DNA from: Neolentinus lepideus HHB14362 ss-1
Lineage: Eukaryota; Basidiomycota; Agaricomycetes; Gloeophyllales; Gloeophyllaceae
DNA: 64,000 nt
Direction of reading: 5' to 3'
Assembly: GCA_001632425.1 (NCBI GenBank)
Contig: KV425571.1
Coordinates: forward strand, 174,306-238,305
In this document: positions 47,875 through 60,790 of the stretch, in pieces
Position numbering within the stretch: the stretch's first letter is position 1
How the letters are laid out: every line of letters begins with the position of its first letter
Translations under genes and position numbers: made by a program
Notes under the pieces: model-generated
Databases searched by the model: none
What the model was told of the DNA's origin: nothing
Seen by the model: only the letters and a program-made list of their open reading frames with translations

Positions 47875-50038
47875 ACATGTATTTTTTGTGAGTTGTCTGC
47901 GTTTTTGATGGGCTTAGAGTCTAACGGGTGGGAGGTAGTGTAATGACCGCTTTATGACTTTTACGACACCGGGACTGTGGGAGATATTATGAGGCCTCGG
48001 GGCCTCGTGCTAGATTTCTTGAGAGGCGTGGTGGTACCTCTCCGTGTACTTTTATAAATTAACGGTTATGAATGGCTGCTTTGGAACAGCCAGTGGATAG
48101 ACATGTATCCATTTGTTAGCATCCTTCAACGGCTGTTATGCCGTTACTTGCAATTGATTCTGTCCAACGTATGATTGGAGGAACCTTGACACAATCTAGG
48201 CCGCCAGTAGCGCAGTAAGAAGCTTTTGGCACATAATATGTTGCAATTGGATTCTTAGGAGTCAGAACGATCTCGGAAGCTCGCGTCAGGTTGAGAGGGC
48301 TCGGGGGCGTCGGAGGCGTCCATACCGGATGCATTTAGTCATTGTACTGCACGCGATTGCCCTTCGGGCAGCCGACGCAATCGTATCGTCTCGGTTTATT
48401 TCGACATATCGTAGTACGGGATATTGAAATTTAGATGTTTACTATTGACATCCATGTCATATGAAACCCACATATGGGTGCTGGAATTTCTAGTAACATG
48501 CCTCTGAAGTGCTAAAGCTAAAGGTTGATCTTGCTCGAGAAAGAGAGGGGTTTGAGTCTGGTGCGTAGTCGGCAAATCCCGTGGCGGAACCGATTGCAAT
48601 TCGCTCGTAGAGGCTCGCAGTGATTTCGGAGTACAATGATTCACCATACCACCACCATTGAACACTGTCGAGTGAGGGACTCTAATTTGCATCTTTCGTC
48701 TTAAAGAATTTTTGTGAGCCATCCAAAGCCTATGAGACATGGAGTCTACAGTCCCAAGAATTTAGGAGTGACTCCGGATGGCAGTGAAGAAAATTTGCAC
48801 CAACTTTCTGGGGCGGTATTGGGTGTACCCATAATGATGATCAGAGTATAAATGGTGTCCTGAATGGCGGTGGATCACTGCATACTGATGCCGCCAAATA
48901 CGATTGCAGCAGCGCAGTTTGGTGAGCCTCAAAAAGAGATCTCCATTTTTGATACTCAGGATATACCTGCTGCTGTATTAATGGATGCTGAGCAGGCCGT
49001 AACGGGGAATGAAAGTCGTAGGTCTTTTAGACAAAAATCTAATGGCATCCTACTTATACGCACGCTTCACAGTTTAGACGTGGTGAGCCGCGATCAGCCG
49101 CTGCACCCGCACTCAGGAACAGACCGCATGGCCTGGAGAGCTGATTTTTCTTTTCTTTTTTATCTGTCTTTTTCTGCATCTTAGTCGGATCGAGTCTGAG
49201 TCTAGGGGGCTGATGAAAATCCTCTTAAAATATATTTGCTCTGCGTAGCCAGGTGTGTTCTTACGGGTCAAGGCAACAGTGGAAACAACTGGTCAAAACG
49301 CATTGGCGAGAGACCTGGATACACGAATCAAGGCTGTGGATCAATCCGGACATCAGTGCGGTCCCGCAAAACCGTCGTTCCACACGGACAAAAAGTGACC
49401 AGGAGACGGTCAAATGCCGTGTCCCGGGCCTATGGGTGAGCAAGTTAGGTGCCAGTTCGGAAGGAAACGTACACAATTATGTTGATTTTAGACAAACTTC
49501 TCACATCCAGAGAAAACCTGGGCGATAGTCAAATGGTGTACGGACGTCAGTCCCTGGAATCTTGGAGCCTTGAACGATGTATTGGCAACCGATTGAAGTG
49601 CGGGGGCCGAGAGCGAATGCCGCACACAGCCACCGGTATCTTCTCTGTTAACCGCAAATCGAAGAGATGTCGGCTCTCGGGTATGGGATTGCCGGACCCC
49701 GACGGCAGTATGGCGATCTTGTCTTGAAATGGTAAACGGTTGAGTAACATTTCCAAAATACCGTGTTTCGCTCTGTCGCGGTATATCGGACAGACCGCAT
49801 AGAAATGGGAAACCAGTGTCCAACACAGCTCTATACTGAAGGGATCCTTTGTTGTGACAATGAAGGCTCATAACATGCAAGTACACTGTCATGCATGTGG
49901 GCCGGCTAAATATTAGCGGATATTATAGGATGCAAATTGTCATCCCTGCCGCGGTTGCTTTCAAAGATGCTTTCAAGGTCCGTCCAGACTGATGACATTT
50001 TATGGTTGACTCAGGGAGCGCGACCATCGCAGTCGCCA
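47875..50038. other. Gap without recognisable gene
   Basis: Frames of 70-135 codons occur (48740-48396 minus, 48864-49184 plus, 49892-49488 minus). The one at 48740-48396 reads somewhat protein-like (LNFNIPYYDMSK at its end), but no domain or intron chain supports any of them. Confidence 0.35.
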
Positions 50039-50047
50039 TATATATAA
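50039..50047 (+). promoter_or_regulatory. TATA box of the MFS transporter gene
   Basis: TATATATAA about 70 bases upstream of the ATG at 50114. Confidence 0.5.
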
Positions 50048-50113
50048 GGCCCCTGGGTCGACGACGGGTGCGAGTCCCTTCCCCTCTCTCCCGGTTGTGT
50101 TGTAAGATTAGGA

Positions 50114-52223
50114 ATGACGCATTCTATCTTGTCAACGCCGCGCTCATCGTCGTCGACGCTCCACGAGGTGGGTGCCCTGGCGCTCCGGCCGGTCCTTTCA
50201 GAGGCTCTCGAACAGGAAATTGCGCGAGACGAGCTAAGGACGGAGAAGTATGGCGGCGATGACCCCCGCGAGCCCGCTGCCGATACCATTCCTCCGACGC
50301 CAGAGGAGGGGGATCCGAATCTTGTCTCGTGGGACGGGACAGATGACCCTGCCAATCCCCAGAATTGGTCCGTGAAGTACAAGTGGGCGGTTACGGTTGT
50401 TTGTTCTTTTTTAACGGTCTGTGTGTAAGTCATCCATTCACAATGTCACACATCGCTATTGAGGGACTAATTTCGTTGATAGGACGTTCGCCTCTTCGGC
50501 ACCGACGTCTGCCACCCTCCTTATTGCTGAGCACTTCCACACTAGTATGGAAGTTGTAAACCTCGTCACGACATGTTTCTTGCTGGGTTACGTGTTCGGT
50601 CCATTCTTTTGGGGCCCCGGATCCGAGCTTCTGGGCAGACGGCCTATTTTTATTGGCGCTTTCACCGCCTTTACATTGCTTCATTTGGGGGAGGCTCTTG
50701 CACACAACATGCAGACACTGCTAGTTAGTCGCTTCCTCGGCGGGTTCTTCGCAGTAGCACCTATGACAACTTGCGGAGGTATGTTTGATTACCATGGACC
50801 GTACACGACTCGTCTTATTGAACTATTCTATGTAGGGATCATCGCTGATATCTGGGATCCAGTAGGCCGTGGACTTTCTACGAGTATGTTCAGCGCTAGT
50901 GTATTCATCGGTCCGGTTATGGGTCCTATTATCGCCAGTTTGTACGTATGTCGGGGCTTGCAACACCGGGACATTTATTGACCAGCTATCCCTGTAGTGT
51001 TTCCGAGAGTTACCTCGGCTGGAGATGGGTGTTCTGGTTGATGATGATCTTCTCTGGGGCCTGCTGCATCCTCGGCATCGTCTTCCTCCCCGAGACGTAC
51101 GCTCCCGTTCTTCTTGCGAAGAAGGTTTGTTGAATATCAGCATCCCGACGCTTGCTATGTTAATCATTTCACAGGCTAAGCGGCTGCGGAAGGAGGATCC
51201 GGAGAAGTACAAAGATCTCTACGCTGAGCAAGACAGGCAAGATTGGTCTTTCAAGGGTCTTATGCACCGCACGCTCTTGCGACCCTTCCACATGCTCGCA
51301 ATGGAGCCCATTCTGGTTCTTGTCACGGTTTACCTTGCCGTCGTGTACGGCGTTTTATACAGCTGTACGTTTTACTCTCAGTCATTTCTGGTAGTCGCTA
51401 ACCAATCCTCCCCACAGTATTTGAGGCGTTGCCCGTGATCTTCATCACCCGTCGAGGCTTCACGATCTCTCAAAATGGCCTGATATTCATCGGCGTCGGA
51501 ATTGGCGCGATATTGGGTTCCTTGCTCAATTTGTACTTTACCCGTCACTACCCGACTCTCATCGTCAAATGGCACGGCTTCCCTCCGCCGGAGCAACGGC
51601 TGTTTGGTGCCATGTTTGCTGGGCCCTGTCTCGTCATCGGAGCCTTTTGGCTTGGGTGGACCGGTGAATATGCTGCTGTGCCGTGGTATGTGCCGGCAAT
51701 GAGCATGGTGTTGATTGGCTTGAGTGTCAATTTAGTATTCATGTCGTTCTTGGTGAGTGGTCCCATACCATGAAACGTAGACTGCGTTTGAGACTAATGC
51801 CTATGCGGCGTTTACAGAGCTACCTTGTCGACACGTACCTGATGTACAGTGCATCGGCCTTCGCGGCGAATACTGTCGTTCGTTCCGCCGTTGCTGCTGC
51901 GTTCCCCTTGTTTACCGTTCAGATGTTCACGAATGTATGTTTGGTCGTACCTTGAGGCGTCGTTTGTCTGGTCTGACGAGATGAACTCTAGTTGGGGGTT
52001 AACTGGGCTGGAACGCTCATCGGATTCGTGTCTCTAGCCCTCGCACCAAGTCCCTTCCTTTTCTACAAGTACGGAGCCAAAATCCGATCCCGGAGCAAAT
52101 TCGCACCTTGCATCGTAAGTTACCTTATTTGCTTGTTTGCGACCTGTCTGCTGATTATCACGGGTGTAGGATCTCAAAATCGCTGCAGAGCTCGAGGCGC
52201 AGAAGGAGAAGGGTCAGGTTTAA
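50114..52223 (+). CDS. MFS transporter, polyamine/multidrug (DHA1-like) type
   Basis: A 552-residue protein in nine exons: 50114-50424, 50483-50778, 50836-50941, 50998-51124, 51175-51364, 51418-51752, 51818-51934, 51992-52114 and 52170-52223; phases agree. A hydrophilic N-terminus ends with DPANPQNWSVKYKW, the usual entry to helix 1 in this group. GPGSELLGRRPIFIG is the loop 2-3 MFS signature. SYLGWRWVFWLMMIF and FLPETYAPVLL follow helices 5-6, and SLFEALPVIF opens the second half. Twelve helices can be traced. Such proton-coupled exporters sit in the plasma membrane and move polyamines, drugs or secondary metabolites; the substrate cannot be told. The gene looks intact. Confidence 0.92.
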
Positions 52224-54059
52224 TTGGGGATATTAGCGTCACCTGTGGTTTTTTGGGCGCAAATGGGACGGTTTAGTATTATTATCTAGTTCCCCTCGTG
52301 CATCGCGACCAGTGACTTTTTCGCTGGACAGCCACGTACTAGACGCATCTTTTCACGATTAGACCACCACTTCCTAGACGACATCTCGCATTTAATGTAG
52401 CTATAGCACACTTCATGGCGTCTATATAACTTCGTACTGAATAATATACTTAGTCCACGGTGGGCGCTCCACAAATATCATGTGCAATGTTTAAAGTACG
52501 GTGATCCGAGCCCGAGTAGTGCGTGACGGATCAGAAGATGTTTCTTTTCATTATCAACATTTAGGGTTTTGGTCAATTCCCGCGGATCCGAGGCGACGCG
52601 AGAAGAGGCGCCTAGCGCTGAAGCGGCGCACTATGCGCTCTCGGGTTTACTCAGTAAAGACCTATGCAACTAAGCATCATCTTTAACCGATCCCTTACAA
52701 GTTTCGTGACTCCTACGACTCTTTAGGACTTGTCCGCCATATACACGTTATTCATGCACCGTCACGGCTACCACCACAGAGTGTCGCAAAGATGCATGTT
52801 ATGCACACCGATGTCGGTGGTATCCCCTGTCCCATTTTTCTTCTATCTGGCCACAGTGAGAGATCACAGGGTCCAGAAATTGTGGAAGAAAAAGAAGAGG
52901 GGTGCTTCTTCCGAGGAAGAAGCGGCGGAAAAGATTAGGGAGAATATGAAGGCTCATGAAGAGCCACTCCATGATCGCCGGTCCACAAGAACGGGGGGAT
53001 CATCACGCGAGGTTGTGAGCCCATGCAATGTAGAGGATGTATGATGTGGCCTGAAAAACAGCTCTCAACAAGATGCACCACGAAGGACGCGTATCGAAGC
53101 GGGGACTGCTCTTGAATGTGGGAAGTCGTAAGTCGTGCAACGCTGTGCTCCGAATTGAGAACCATGTTTATTTGATGTATGGATTGGATAGAACATACTG
53201 CAAATAGAGACTCCGAGTCAACCTCAGAAGCATTTCTACTGGAGACTGGGCATGCATGGCATCGCGTTGCCGCTTCGGGAAGATAGCGTGAGTCAATGGT
53301 AGAGAATGGATGATCTAGCTAACTATTTTGGGGATGACGGGAGTATTAGCAAGTCGTTTGATGCCAGCGCTGAACGCGACGGTCTACTCGACTGGATCAC
53401 TGCATGAGTTGCGGACATACCCATATCGAAGTGATAATTCATAGTTAGACGTTGAGAATATGATGAACCTGTTGGATCAGATGTCGCTCACGCCTAGTAG
53501 AAGACACTCAGTGAGAGAGGATGTACGACAGGAGAAGATTTACTCGCCGTCGACTCGGATGTCGTGTCACAGCTTCGTCAAGAAAGCCACTAGATCACAC
53601 AAAATGAACGATGGAGGAGTGCAGGAGTGGGACTCGGAGATGGTAAATGAGATACAGGGCAGGAATTAGGCGCACCCGCAAGAGCACATCCGCACCAGAG
53701 GAGAAAGAGAATCACAATCAAGATACAAGAGCCTAATTTCAAGAAGTCAAAGAGTAGTAAAGCAGATGTAGCCTTTAGAGAGAACTTGAGATGTGGCACC
53801 GTGGCATATGTACTGATGATTTGGGAGTTGCTGAAAAGTGTTTGCGAGTGAAAGTCAGGTATGCTGGCGGCGTTACATGTTGAGGAGTGCTTGAGGGATA
53901 TGGTGCGGTTAGCAAGGATGATGTTTCAACACTCTGGGCACGCTGCCGCCAACAAGGCTGAGATGACAAACGCCAGCTGTCGACTAGCGACCAGCTGCGA
54001 AGCAGTGCGCCCTTGCCACACAGAGAACCCAGGAATCACAGGATGGTCATTTCAACGGC
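52224..54059. other. Gap; possible gene-end fragment near 52850-53044
   Basis: A plus-strand frame ending at 53044 contains a charged stretch (VQKLWKKKKRGASSEEEAAEK) that looks like the C-terminal tail of a membrane protein, but no upstream exons are found. The remainder shows nothing. Confidence 0.3.
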
Positions 54060-54415
54060 AGCAGGAGTTGAGGAAAACCCATAAGGGAGTTGAGGGGAGC
54101 CGAGACTGAGGCAAGCATTGGGGAGGACTGACATGACGTTGAGGGGGATCCGAGACAAAAATTCAAGGGAGACCAAGAGCAGCGCCGGAGGAATCAGTGA
54201 GGCATCAAGAATGGGGAGACAGGAAGTCCGAGGCGAAGCCCGTCTGAGTACAAGTATCGAAGCAAGTAAAATAAAGTGGCGAGAAGATCCAGAAAACAGC
54301 ATAGAGGAAGACTGGAGGAAGCGTTGGCGAAGACAGAGAGGCAGTCTTGAAGAAACACGGTGAGGTGCGGAGTATCTTGCGTGAACGTGATGACATGTTG
54401 AAATTGACTCGAGAA
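54060..54415 (-). repeat. Inverted fragment of the long array repeat
   Basis: The reverse complement matches the section following the head in units A and B (about 38075-38340 and 41625-41880), including the GTTTCTTCAAGACTGC and AACATGTCATCACGTTCACG phrases. It shows that the repeat is dispersed as well as tandem. Confidence 0.7.
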
Positions 54416-55229
54416 GCGCCTGCGCCGTCCGCGCAGGGCGTGTACCTTGCGACATCTTTGGGTGATTGCCCACGTTTGACCTGAGACCTCAGTATATATT
54501 CGTGAAGTTGAACTACGGAGTGGATAGTATACGGCGAAATTGATTACATGTCATGTTGTAGCCACGAGATCTTACTGTGCCTTAGTCTTTTATTTCTTTC
54601 TGGGTCTATGATGAGCAACATCGTCTTCTTCATCCAAATTTGTGGCAGGCTTATCAGCTCCACCCAGATTATCGAGCACAAGCTGGGCAAACCTTGCTGT
54701 ATGTCACCAGACCACCCACAGGGAAATTGAATATGTTTGTTCAATCTCTATGTTGCTCTATCACGGAGTGCAGGGTGAGAGACTATCCGACTCCTCAGGG
54801 ATTTCGACGTAGATGTTTTCAAGCAAAGTCATGATGTGTGTTTGATACAAGAAGATGAGTGGCTTGAAGGATTGGACAAAAGGACACATGAACGGTGGGA
54901 CAGCATGCGTACTAATTTCATCCTAAGTACTTGACGAGCAGAGATAATGTTGTAACGAGAGTAGCTCAGCAGACAGAACTTAGATACGGCAACAGTTAAT
55001 GTGGCGCCGCATGCTGGAAATGGAAACAAAAAAAACAAAGACAAATAAAGTGGAAATTCTGAATTTACATACTGACACAGCAGGATACCTTGCTAGTCGC
55101 AAGGTAAAGAGCGGTGTAGGGCTCGTGCTCGGACTAACTCTGTTCCACCCTACAGGTCCTCCTGCCGCTTATCTAAGTTTCTCAGATAGATAGGTATATA
55201 AGTAGCTCTACTCTACAGATGTACCTTAG
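54416..55229. other. Gap upstream of the retroelement remnant
   Basis: No recognisable pol sequence and no LTR. Short frames only. Confidence 0.35.
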
Positions 55230-56540
55230 TTGTTCTTTTGCTCTTCGCAATACGTATACACCTGCGACATCTGTCAGAAAGCGAAGCCCTGGCGCCACGG
55301 TCCGGTTGGATTGCTCCGACCTATTCCTATACCTTCGCAACCTTTCGAGGTTGTTTCCATGGATTTCATCCCAGACCTCCCAGAATCTGATGGCTACAAT
55401 AATATCCTGGTCATTGTCGATAAGCTAACTAAATATGGTATCTTTGTCCCATGTAATACAAACATCGACGAAGGCACCACTGCTCAACTCTTTCTAGACA
55501 AAGTACTTTCACAATTTGGAATTCCTCACCAAATCATTACGGACAGAGACAGCTGTTGAGCCAATGATTTCTGGAAAGAGATTTGTACCCTAATGGGTAT
55601 GAAACATGCCCTCACCACAGCACATCACCCTCAAGCGGACAGCCAGACTGAAGTATTGAACCAGGGACTTGAAATCTCGCTTTGATCTTTTGTGGGTCCC
55701 TTGTGCTCTGATTGGTCGAAGTATCTAAGTTCGATAGCCTTGTCCTACAACTCAACACCACATACGGCTACAGGCTTTGCCCCTGCCTTTCTTCTTCGAG
55801 GATACTCTCCTATCACCGGATCCACCTTGCGTCATAATCCAGAAGTGATTTCAAGGCCTCTGCAAGGAGCATCCGATGCTGGGGGGGATATACGAAGGGA
55901 ACAAGAAATCAGGGTCGAAGCTGCAACAGAAATAGTCAGTATATTTAAGGCCGAACACGATAGAGCAAAAGAGGCACTACTATTAGGGCAAGTCTATCAA
56001 CAAAGAAGCTACAATAAGGGGCGCCTAAATATGGAATTTGAGGTAGGAGATCTAGTAGTTTTTAATCCTCATACCCTGGATCTACTACAACCAGAGCAAG
56101 GTCGTGGAAAGAAGCTCTTTATGAAGTACAATGGTCCTTTTGAAATCATAGAAAAGCTCAGCCCAGTTACTTATCGACTGCGACTCCCCGCCTCATACAA
56201 GATGCACCCAGTCATCAACATAATGCATATTGAAAAATATGAGAAGTCGCCACCTGAATTTGGAGTGTGATCTACCAAGCGGCTTAACAGAGCTGATTTC
56301 ACAGAACAACCAGAGTATGAAGTTGAGCAAATTCTAGAAGAAAAACTCGAGAAAGGATGAAAGGGAAGAAGAGTCACAAAGTACCTAGTCTGATTCAAAG
56401 ATTACACGGCTGACGATGATGAATGGCTGATGTGCAATCAATTAAGGAATGCACCAGAAGTCCTACGCGAATGGAACACTAACCAAAGGATCACAAACTC
56501 TAAAGGAAGATCCGGGAGCCAAATTAAACCTTTGTGACTA
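55230..56540 (+). pseudogene. Ty3/gypsy (chromovirus-like) integrase and chromodomain remnant
   Basis: One reading frame can be followed across internal stops: an integrase zinc-region tail (YTCDICQKAKPWRHG), the catalytic core with MDFIPDLPESDGYNNILV and IITDRD (two of the DDE acidic residues), HHPQADSQTEVLNQ (the glutamate region), WSKYLSSIALSYNSTPH, GRLNMEFEVGDLVVFN, GPFEIIEKLSPVTYRLRLP, and a chromodomain-like end (EYEVEQILEEKLEKG, FKDYTADDDEWL). TGA interrupts it at 55557, 55683, 56268, 56358 and 56391. Reverse transcriptase and gag are absent upstream, so this is a truncated, inactive remnant. Confidence 0.8.
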
Positions 56541-56673
56541 AATAGTGGCATGTGGCTCTGAGCCACACCCTGGCTACTTATAAACTCAGTGTTTCCCTTG
56601 AAGTGTAAATCTGCCTCCTCCTCTTGTCGTTCAAGAACTATTTGCCCTACGCATTTAGGCACTCCTCCAAGCC

Positions 56674-57569
56674 ATGTCTACTACTCTTATTCACTGACCA
56701 TCTGGGGAAATTTCCCCCTTTCTCACTCGACCTCCCCCATACGCTCCTGAATTCCCTGTTATATCAGGATTAGATTTTGACCCTCTTTTCTACAGTCCTC
56801 ACATCTCTGAAATTATTCAGATTCATAGGAACAGGCAAAATTTAGTCAAACTCAAGAACTCTACGGTTTATTCCCTGGTCCACTTCCTCGAAACCCTTAA
56901 ATGTACCATCATAATGTCGGGCTCTGACGATATGGATATGGTAGCACATGGTGCTCTCCCCATGTCTGCTTTTGATAAACTGGGACTCAGCCCTCCCCTG
57001 TGTTTCCAAATTGTGAATCTCGAATTTCTATCCGATCTCCTTTCTGGCTTACAAATGCCGGAAGACCTCATTGAGAACTATCGGGTAGTTCAGAGGATAG
57101 GACGAGAAGCAGTCAAATGGCTTATGTATGCCATGGGGTGTTCTGTAATTAGGGAAGGATCGGGGTGGAATTGGGATAACAGCCTACATGATTATGTGGT
57201 GTAGGTAACATTCTTTCTGCCTTAACCCTAATTCTAATAATTCCCAGGAACCTTTCCATGCCCTGAATACACAATTACCAAGCTTTACCAGTTCCTCCTG
57301 CTCCCCCCTCATCCCCTGAACTCCTATACCCTCCAAGTTACCATGAAAACACCTGTAGAACCTTGATTTTACATCCTACCAAGTCTCAGGCCATCCAGAC
57401 TGACCCTACTCTAGACGTCTTTGCCTTAGCGAGTGTTGGGAATGATCTCTCCATGCCCCCGACCCCCATAATACCTCCGCTAATGCTTGAAGATGACTCG
57501 GATATCGAGTATCTAGGAGAGGGGGAAAAGGATATGGATATAGAGGATGAAAACTGTGAGGAAGAGTAG
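56674..57569 (+). pseudogene. Extra ORF downstream of the integrase, with intron and stops
   Basis: A frame starts at the ATG 56674 and runs to 57200, joins through a GTAGGT..CCCAG intron (57201-57247) and continues to the stop at 57567-57569. It is interrupted by TGA at 56695 and 57264. Readable parts include ISGLDFDPLFYSPH, SAFDKLGLSPPLCFQIVNL and WLMYAMGCSVIREG, then a proline-rich stretch and a strongly acidic end (DIEDENCEEE). I do not recognise a family. Its place between integrase and a putative 3' LTR suggests it belonged to the element; alternatively it is a captured host gene. Confidence 0.45.
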
Positions 57570-57682
57570 ATTACAATTCGAAGAATCAGAGATTTCCTTA
57601 TGACTCTTTAAAAAAAAAGCACTGTACAATGTATCTGGACTACTCTCTCAAATTTCTACTTACCTGAATTCACGCATATCCG

Positions 57683-57698
57683 GACTGGGGGGGATATC
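57683..57698 (+). other. Putative polypurine tract and start of a 3' LTR
   Basis: GACTGGGGGGGATATC is followed by TGTTATAGTG at 57699, the usual arrangement of polypurine tract and LTR start. The far end of the LTR cannot be fixed because no second copy is in the window. Confidence 0.4.
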
Positions 57699-58639
57699 TG
57701 TTATAGTGTAGTTATGAATTAACTACATATTTCTAGATTCTCTAATTAGCCCGAATATATGCTACCTCATGGACTGTCAGGACTCAATCAACTAAGTCTA
57801 GCTAGTATATTCTACAGAAGAGATCGGAGTCTACAAGTCTTGGTTAACTCGGTATTTGCTAACTACAAAGACTTGAGAACTTGAGTCGAGTTGTGCGCCA
57901 CAGTAGTTAGCCTTATTTAGATACTTTCCCACACAAGTCGGGAATATCCGAGTAGCCACTTGTAACTGAAAGAACATTCAAGGACAATGAATGATGAACA
58001 AAGTAGCTCATAGAATATATTATAAACCTGTAGAATTAAGTAGATATCTTGAGAAAGACCTATAAGTTACTCTCGGGCTCCTGACTGAGGTAACTCGCAA
58101 ATGTATATAAGAATGACGCTGAAGCATCCGGAAATCAATCACTCTTGCACACCAATATACTCGGGAACATCCCCCCTCTAAGGATTTAAGTCCTCTTCCT
58201 ATAGTGGTTTAGCTAGGACCTGTAGCTTGATATTTATCATAGCGAAAGCCAATTATATCAAGAGTGACTTAATTTATTATAGGGTATCTACGGTTCTGAA
58301 CTTATTCAAGTTTCAGCTGGAGTTATCACTTAGGAAATTCCCCTCTCGCGATACTATTAATTAAATACTCCTACTCGACTTTACAAATTCTAGCTTGGTC
58401 GTAACACAATGGTAGTGAACGGCTTCGGTCACTACTTTCCAGTCCTTCTTCCTATCCTATATTTCAGTCTTGTAATCTTTGTCTCTCATCTCCACCATCC
58501 ATTGCATCTTGGTCCTTGTCTCTTATACCCCACACTCACTCCCTCCCTGTCATTTAGGTAGAGGCCAATCATTTTCCCCATTTACCACTGACACTCCTTG
58601 ATTGCATTCACTTTTCTTCTTGTCTTCACTATGTTTCAA

Positions 58640-58660
58640 CCCTAAAAAGGGGGGTAATGT
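58640..58660 (+). other. Second putative polypurine tract and LTR start
   Basis: CCTAAAAAGGGGGGTAA precedes TGTAATGGCCAAGGCC at 58658, suggesting the 3' end of another LTR element; the element body between 57.7 and 58.6 kb is not recognisable. Confidence 0.35.
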
Positions 58661-60385
58661 AATGGCCAAGGCCATCCGTGCTTACATAATGTAGTCTAGT
58701 TTATTGTGTCACGGTAGTGAGTAGCTCTTTGTCTTGCCAACGCCAGTAATTGACACCTTCCTTGCTCTCTCAGTCTGTTATGGGTCTCTTCTAGTCTCAT
58801 CATGTTCTATTAGGTGCCGGGCACAGTTTTGCAACAACCATGCCAATTACAGGGGGATGGTGCAGTAGCATTCAGAGTCTACAGATCCCTCTAGTTGGTT
58901 CATGGTGGTTGTGTAGTGCCCCCTTATCTGGGTGCCTTTTAGATTATCTATTTGGATCAGATATCATATACAGTATATAATGTTGATATTATGTCATAAT
59001 CACTTGAAATGGGATGAAAATGAGAGAAAAGTAATGTCTAAGATGGGTATACTAGAATCAATTATGCATAATTATGCATAACTGTACATGTGGCTTGTAT
59101 GTGTGCATGGTTATGTATAGTCAGATAATTCTCATAGTTATGTTAGATTATATATGGTGATAGGCCCCATTGGCTTCTGACCCCAGAAAACGCGACTTAG
59201 GGTGATTCCGTGTGCTTCGTGGGAACGGCAACTTAGCGACTCAATAGTGCACTGTCAGTACTCCACGCACTAGTGACCCTACGCACCAGCGACAAGGCTC
59301 TCGGCTCCTCGGCGGACTTAAGACGGCTCCTCGGTAGCTCAGATGTTGGACGTCATTCGGTCGAGTCATCTGCATTTCAGCATGCGTCAGCCGGCGTTCT
59401 TACTGCGGTCCGAACCGAGGCGGTGTCTCAGGGCGCCTTTCCATATGGCGTACAGCCTGTCGTCGCCTCGGATCAGCGCAAGTTCTATTGGTGCGACTTT
59501 CCTTATGCGTGCAGTGCACATCGACACATGGCGTGACCACGGCTATCACGACACCGCCGCACCACAGAGCGGCCCCACCCTTTATCCCTCTTTTGGCAGT
59601 TTTGCGCTAGCATCGGCAGCATAGCCCACCCCCGGATCATCGAAGAGGCGCGCTCTAACGCAAAGTCAAGATGCACCTGACTGGCTCCCATCCGTGGAGT
59701 GGCGCGTGTGCTAGAGTTGGTCGCGCAGGGTATTGGTCACAAAGTGCATGTGGATTAGGAGCAAGGCAGTACAGGTCATATGGATGTGAGGCTGAGCAGA
59801 GGCACAACTTGCGGTAGTAGGTAGATAGGATCGGACACAGAGTAGTCGCTCTTATGTATTTAAGCCATTACTCTACTGTTTGTACAACAAGTCATCTTCA
59901 CCACACTCTTCAGATCTCAATCTTGTGTTAGAGCTTTTTTCTAAGTCTGTCTTGCGACTCGCGTTTAGGTACTCTTGCATACCTCTGACTTCACCCAGAG
60001 ATAGCGACAGAGTACACCAGCGTAGCGTCACTGTTCAGATAGCGACCACCAGTAGTGCTCCTCTATAGAGCATCGAAGACCGCATAGCGCTGAGCAGGAG
60101 GAGTATCATACAGCGCCTATACAGCACCATGTACATAGCGCTACATAGCGCATAGCGTTGCCTTCACTCCACAGACTGCCGCCGAGTAGCAACTTGGCGC
60201 CAACCTTCCTTTAGCCCCAACTATACATCTCACCTTCACCCATCCCCTCCGAACTATATTACCCTTCGCTACCCCGGGCCTCGCAGCCATCTGACACCAA
60301 GGGCTTTGGTGTTTGCTTTGTGGTTGTGTCTACACTTTAGGTCTCATTTCCACGGGTTTCGTCGTGTGTTTGTGCATATCATTTT
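58661..60385 (+). other. LTR-like and leader region of the second Ty3/gypsy element
   Basis: No gene is recognisable. A TATTTAAG box near 59857 with a downstream pyrimidine-rich leader fits an LTR promoter. A CATATCA end is followed at about 60385 by TGGAGCCCACCGTGAGG, which resembles a primer-binding site. A tandem ATAATTATGC motif lies near 59078-59100. The 5' boundary of this LTR is unknown; it could reach back to 58658. Confidence 0.35.
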
Positions 60386-60790
60386 GGAGCCCACCGTGAG
60401 GGGAGATTTCACGAGACGTCGGGGCACGATCAAGATGATAACGATCTCCATAGAGAGCTCGAACAGCACCAGGAACATTTCCTAGACCTTGTCGAAAGGG
60501 AGCGCATTAATAGCGAAGCGATCAAAGAAGTTTACAATGCAGCGGTAGCTATCGCCAATCGTCTCTATCTGGGTCATTTCACCCAAACACCATCCGACAT
60601 CCCTCACAGCGACTCAGAATCCTCTGAAGAGGTACCCCTGGCTTCGCTATTTCCAAGGCGCCGATCAGCTCGCATAGCTGCGCAATCTGCACCTCCTTCA
60701 CAAACTGCTTCACCTCCGCCCATCTCCCCTATCAAAGAACATCCAGTCCTCCCACCATCCACTCCAGAAACCATCTCCGAGACCAACCCA

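Noticed and set aside
10098..52223. Terpenoid biosynthetic cluster (monooxygenase, terpene synthase, MFS transporter)
   Set aside because: The three genes are 15-25 kb apart with kinase, proteases, RNase P subunit and a repeat array between them; no shared promoter motif is visible.
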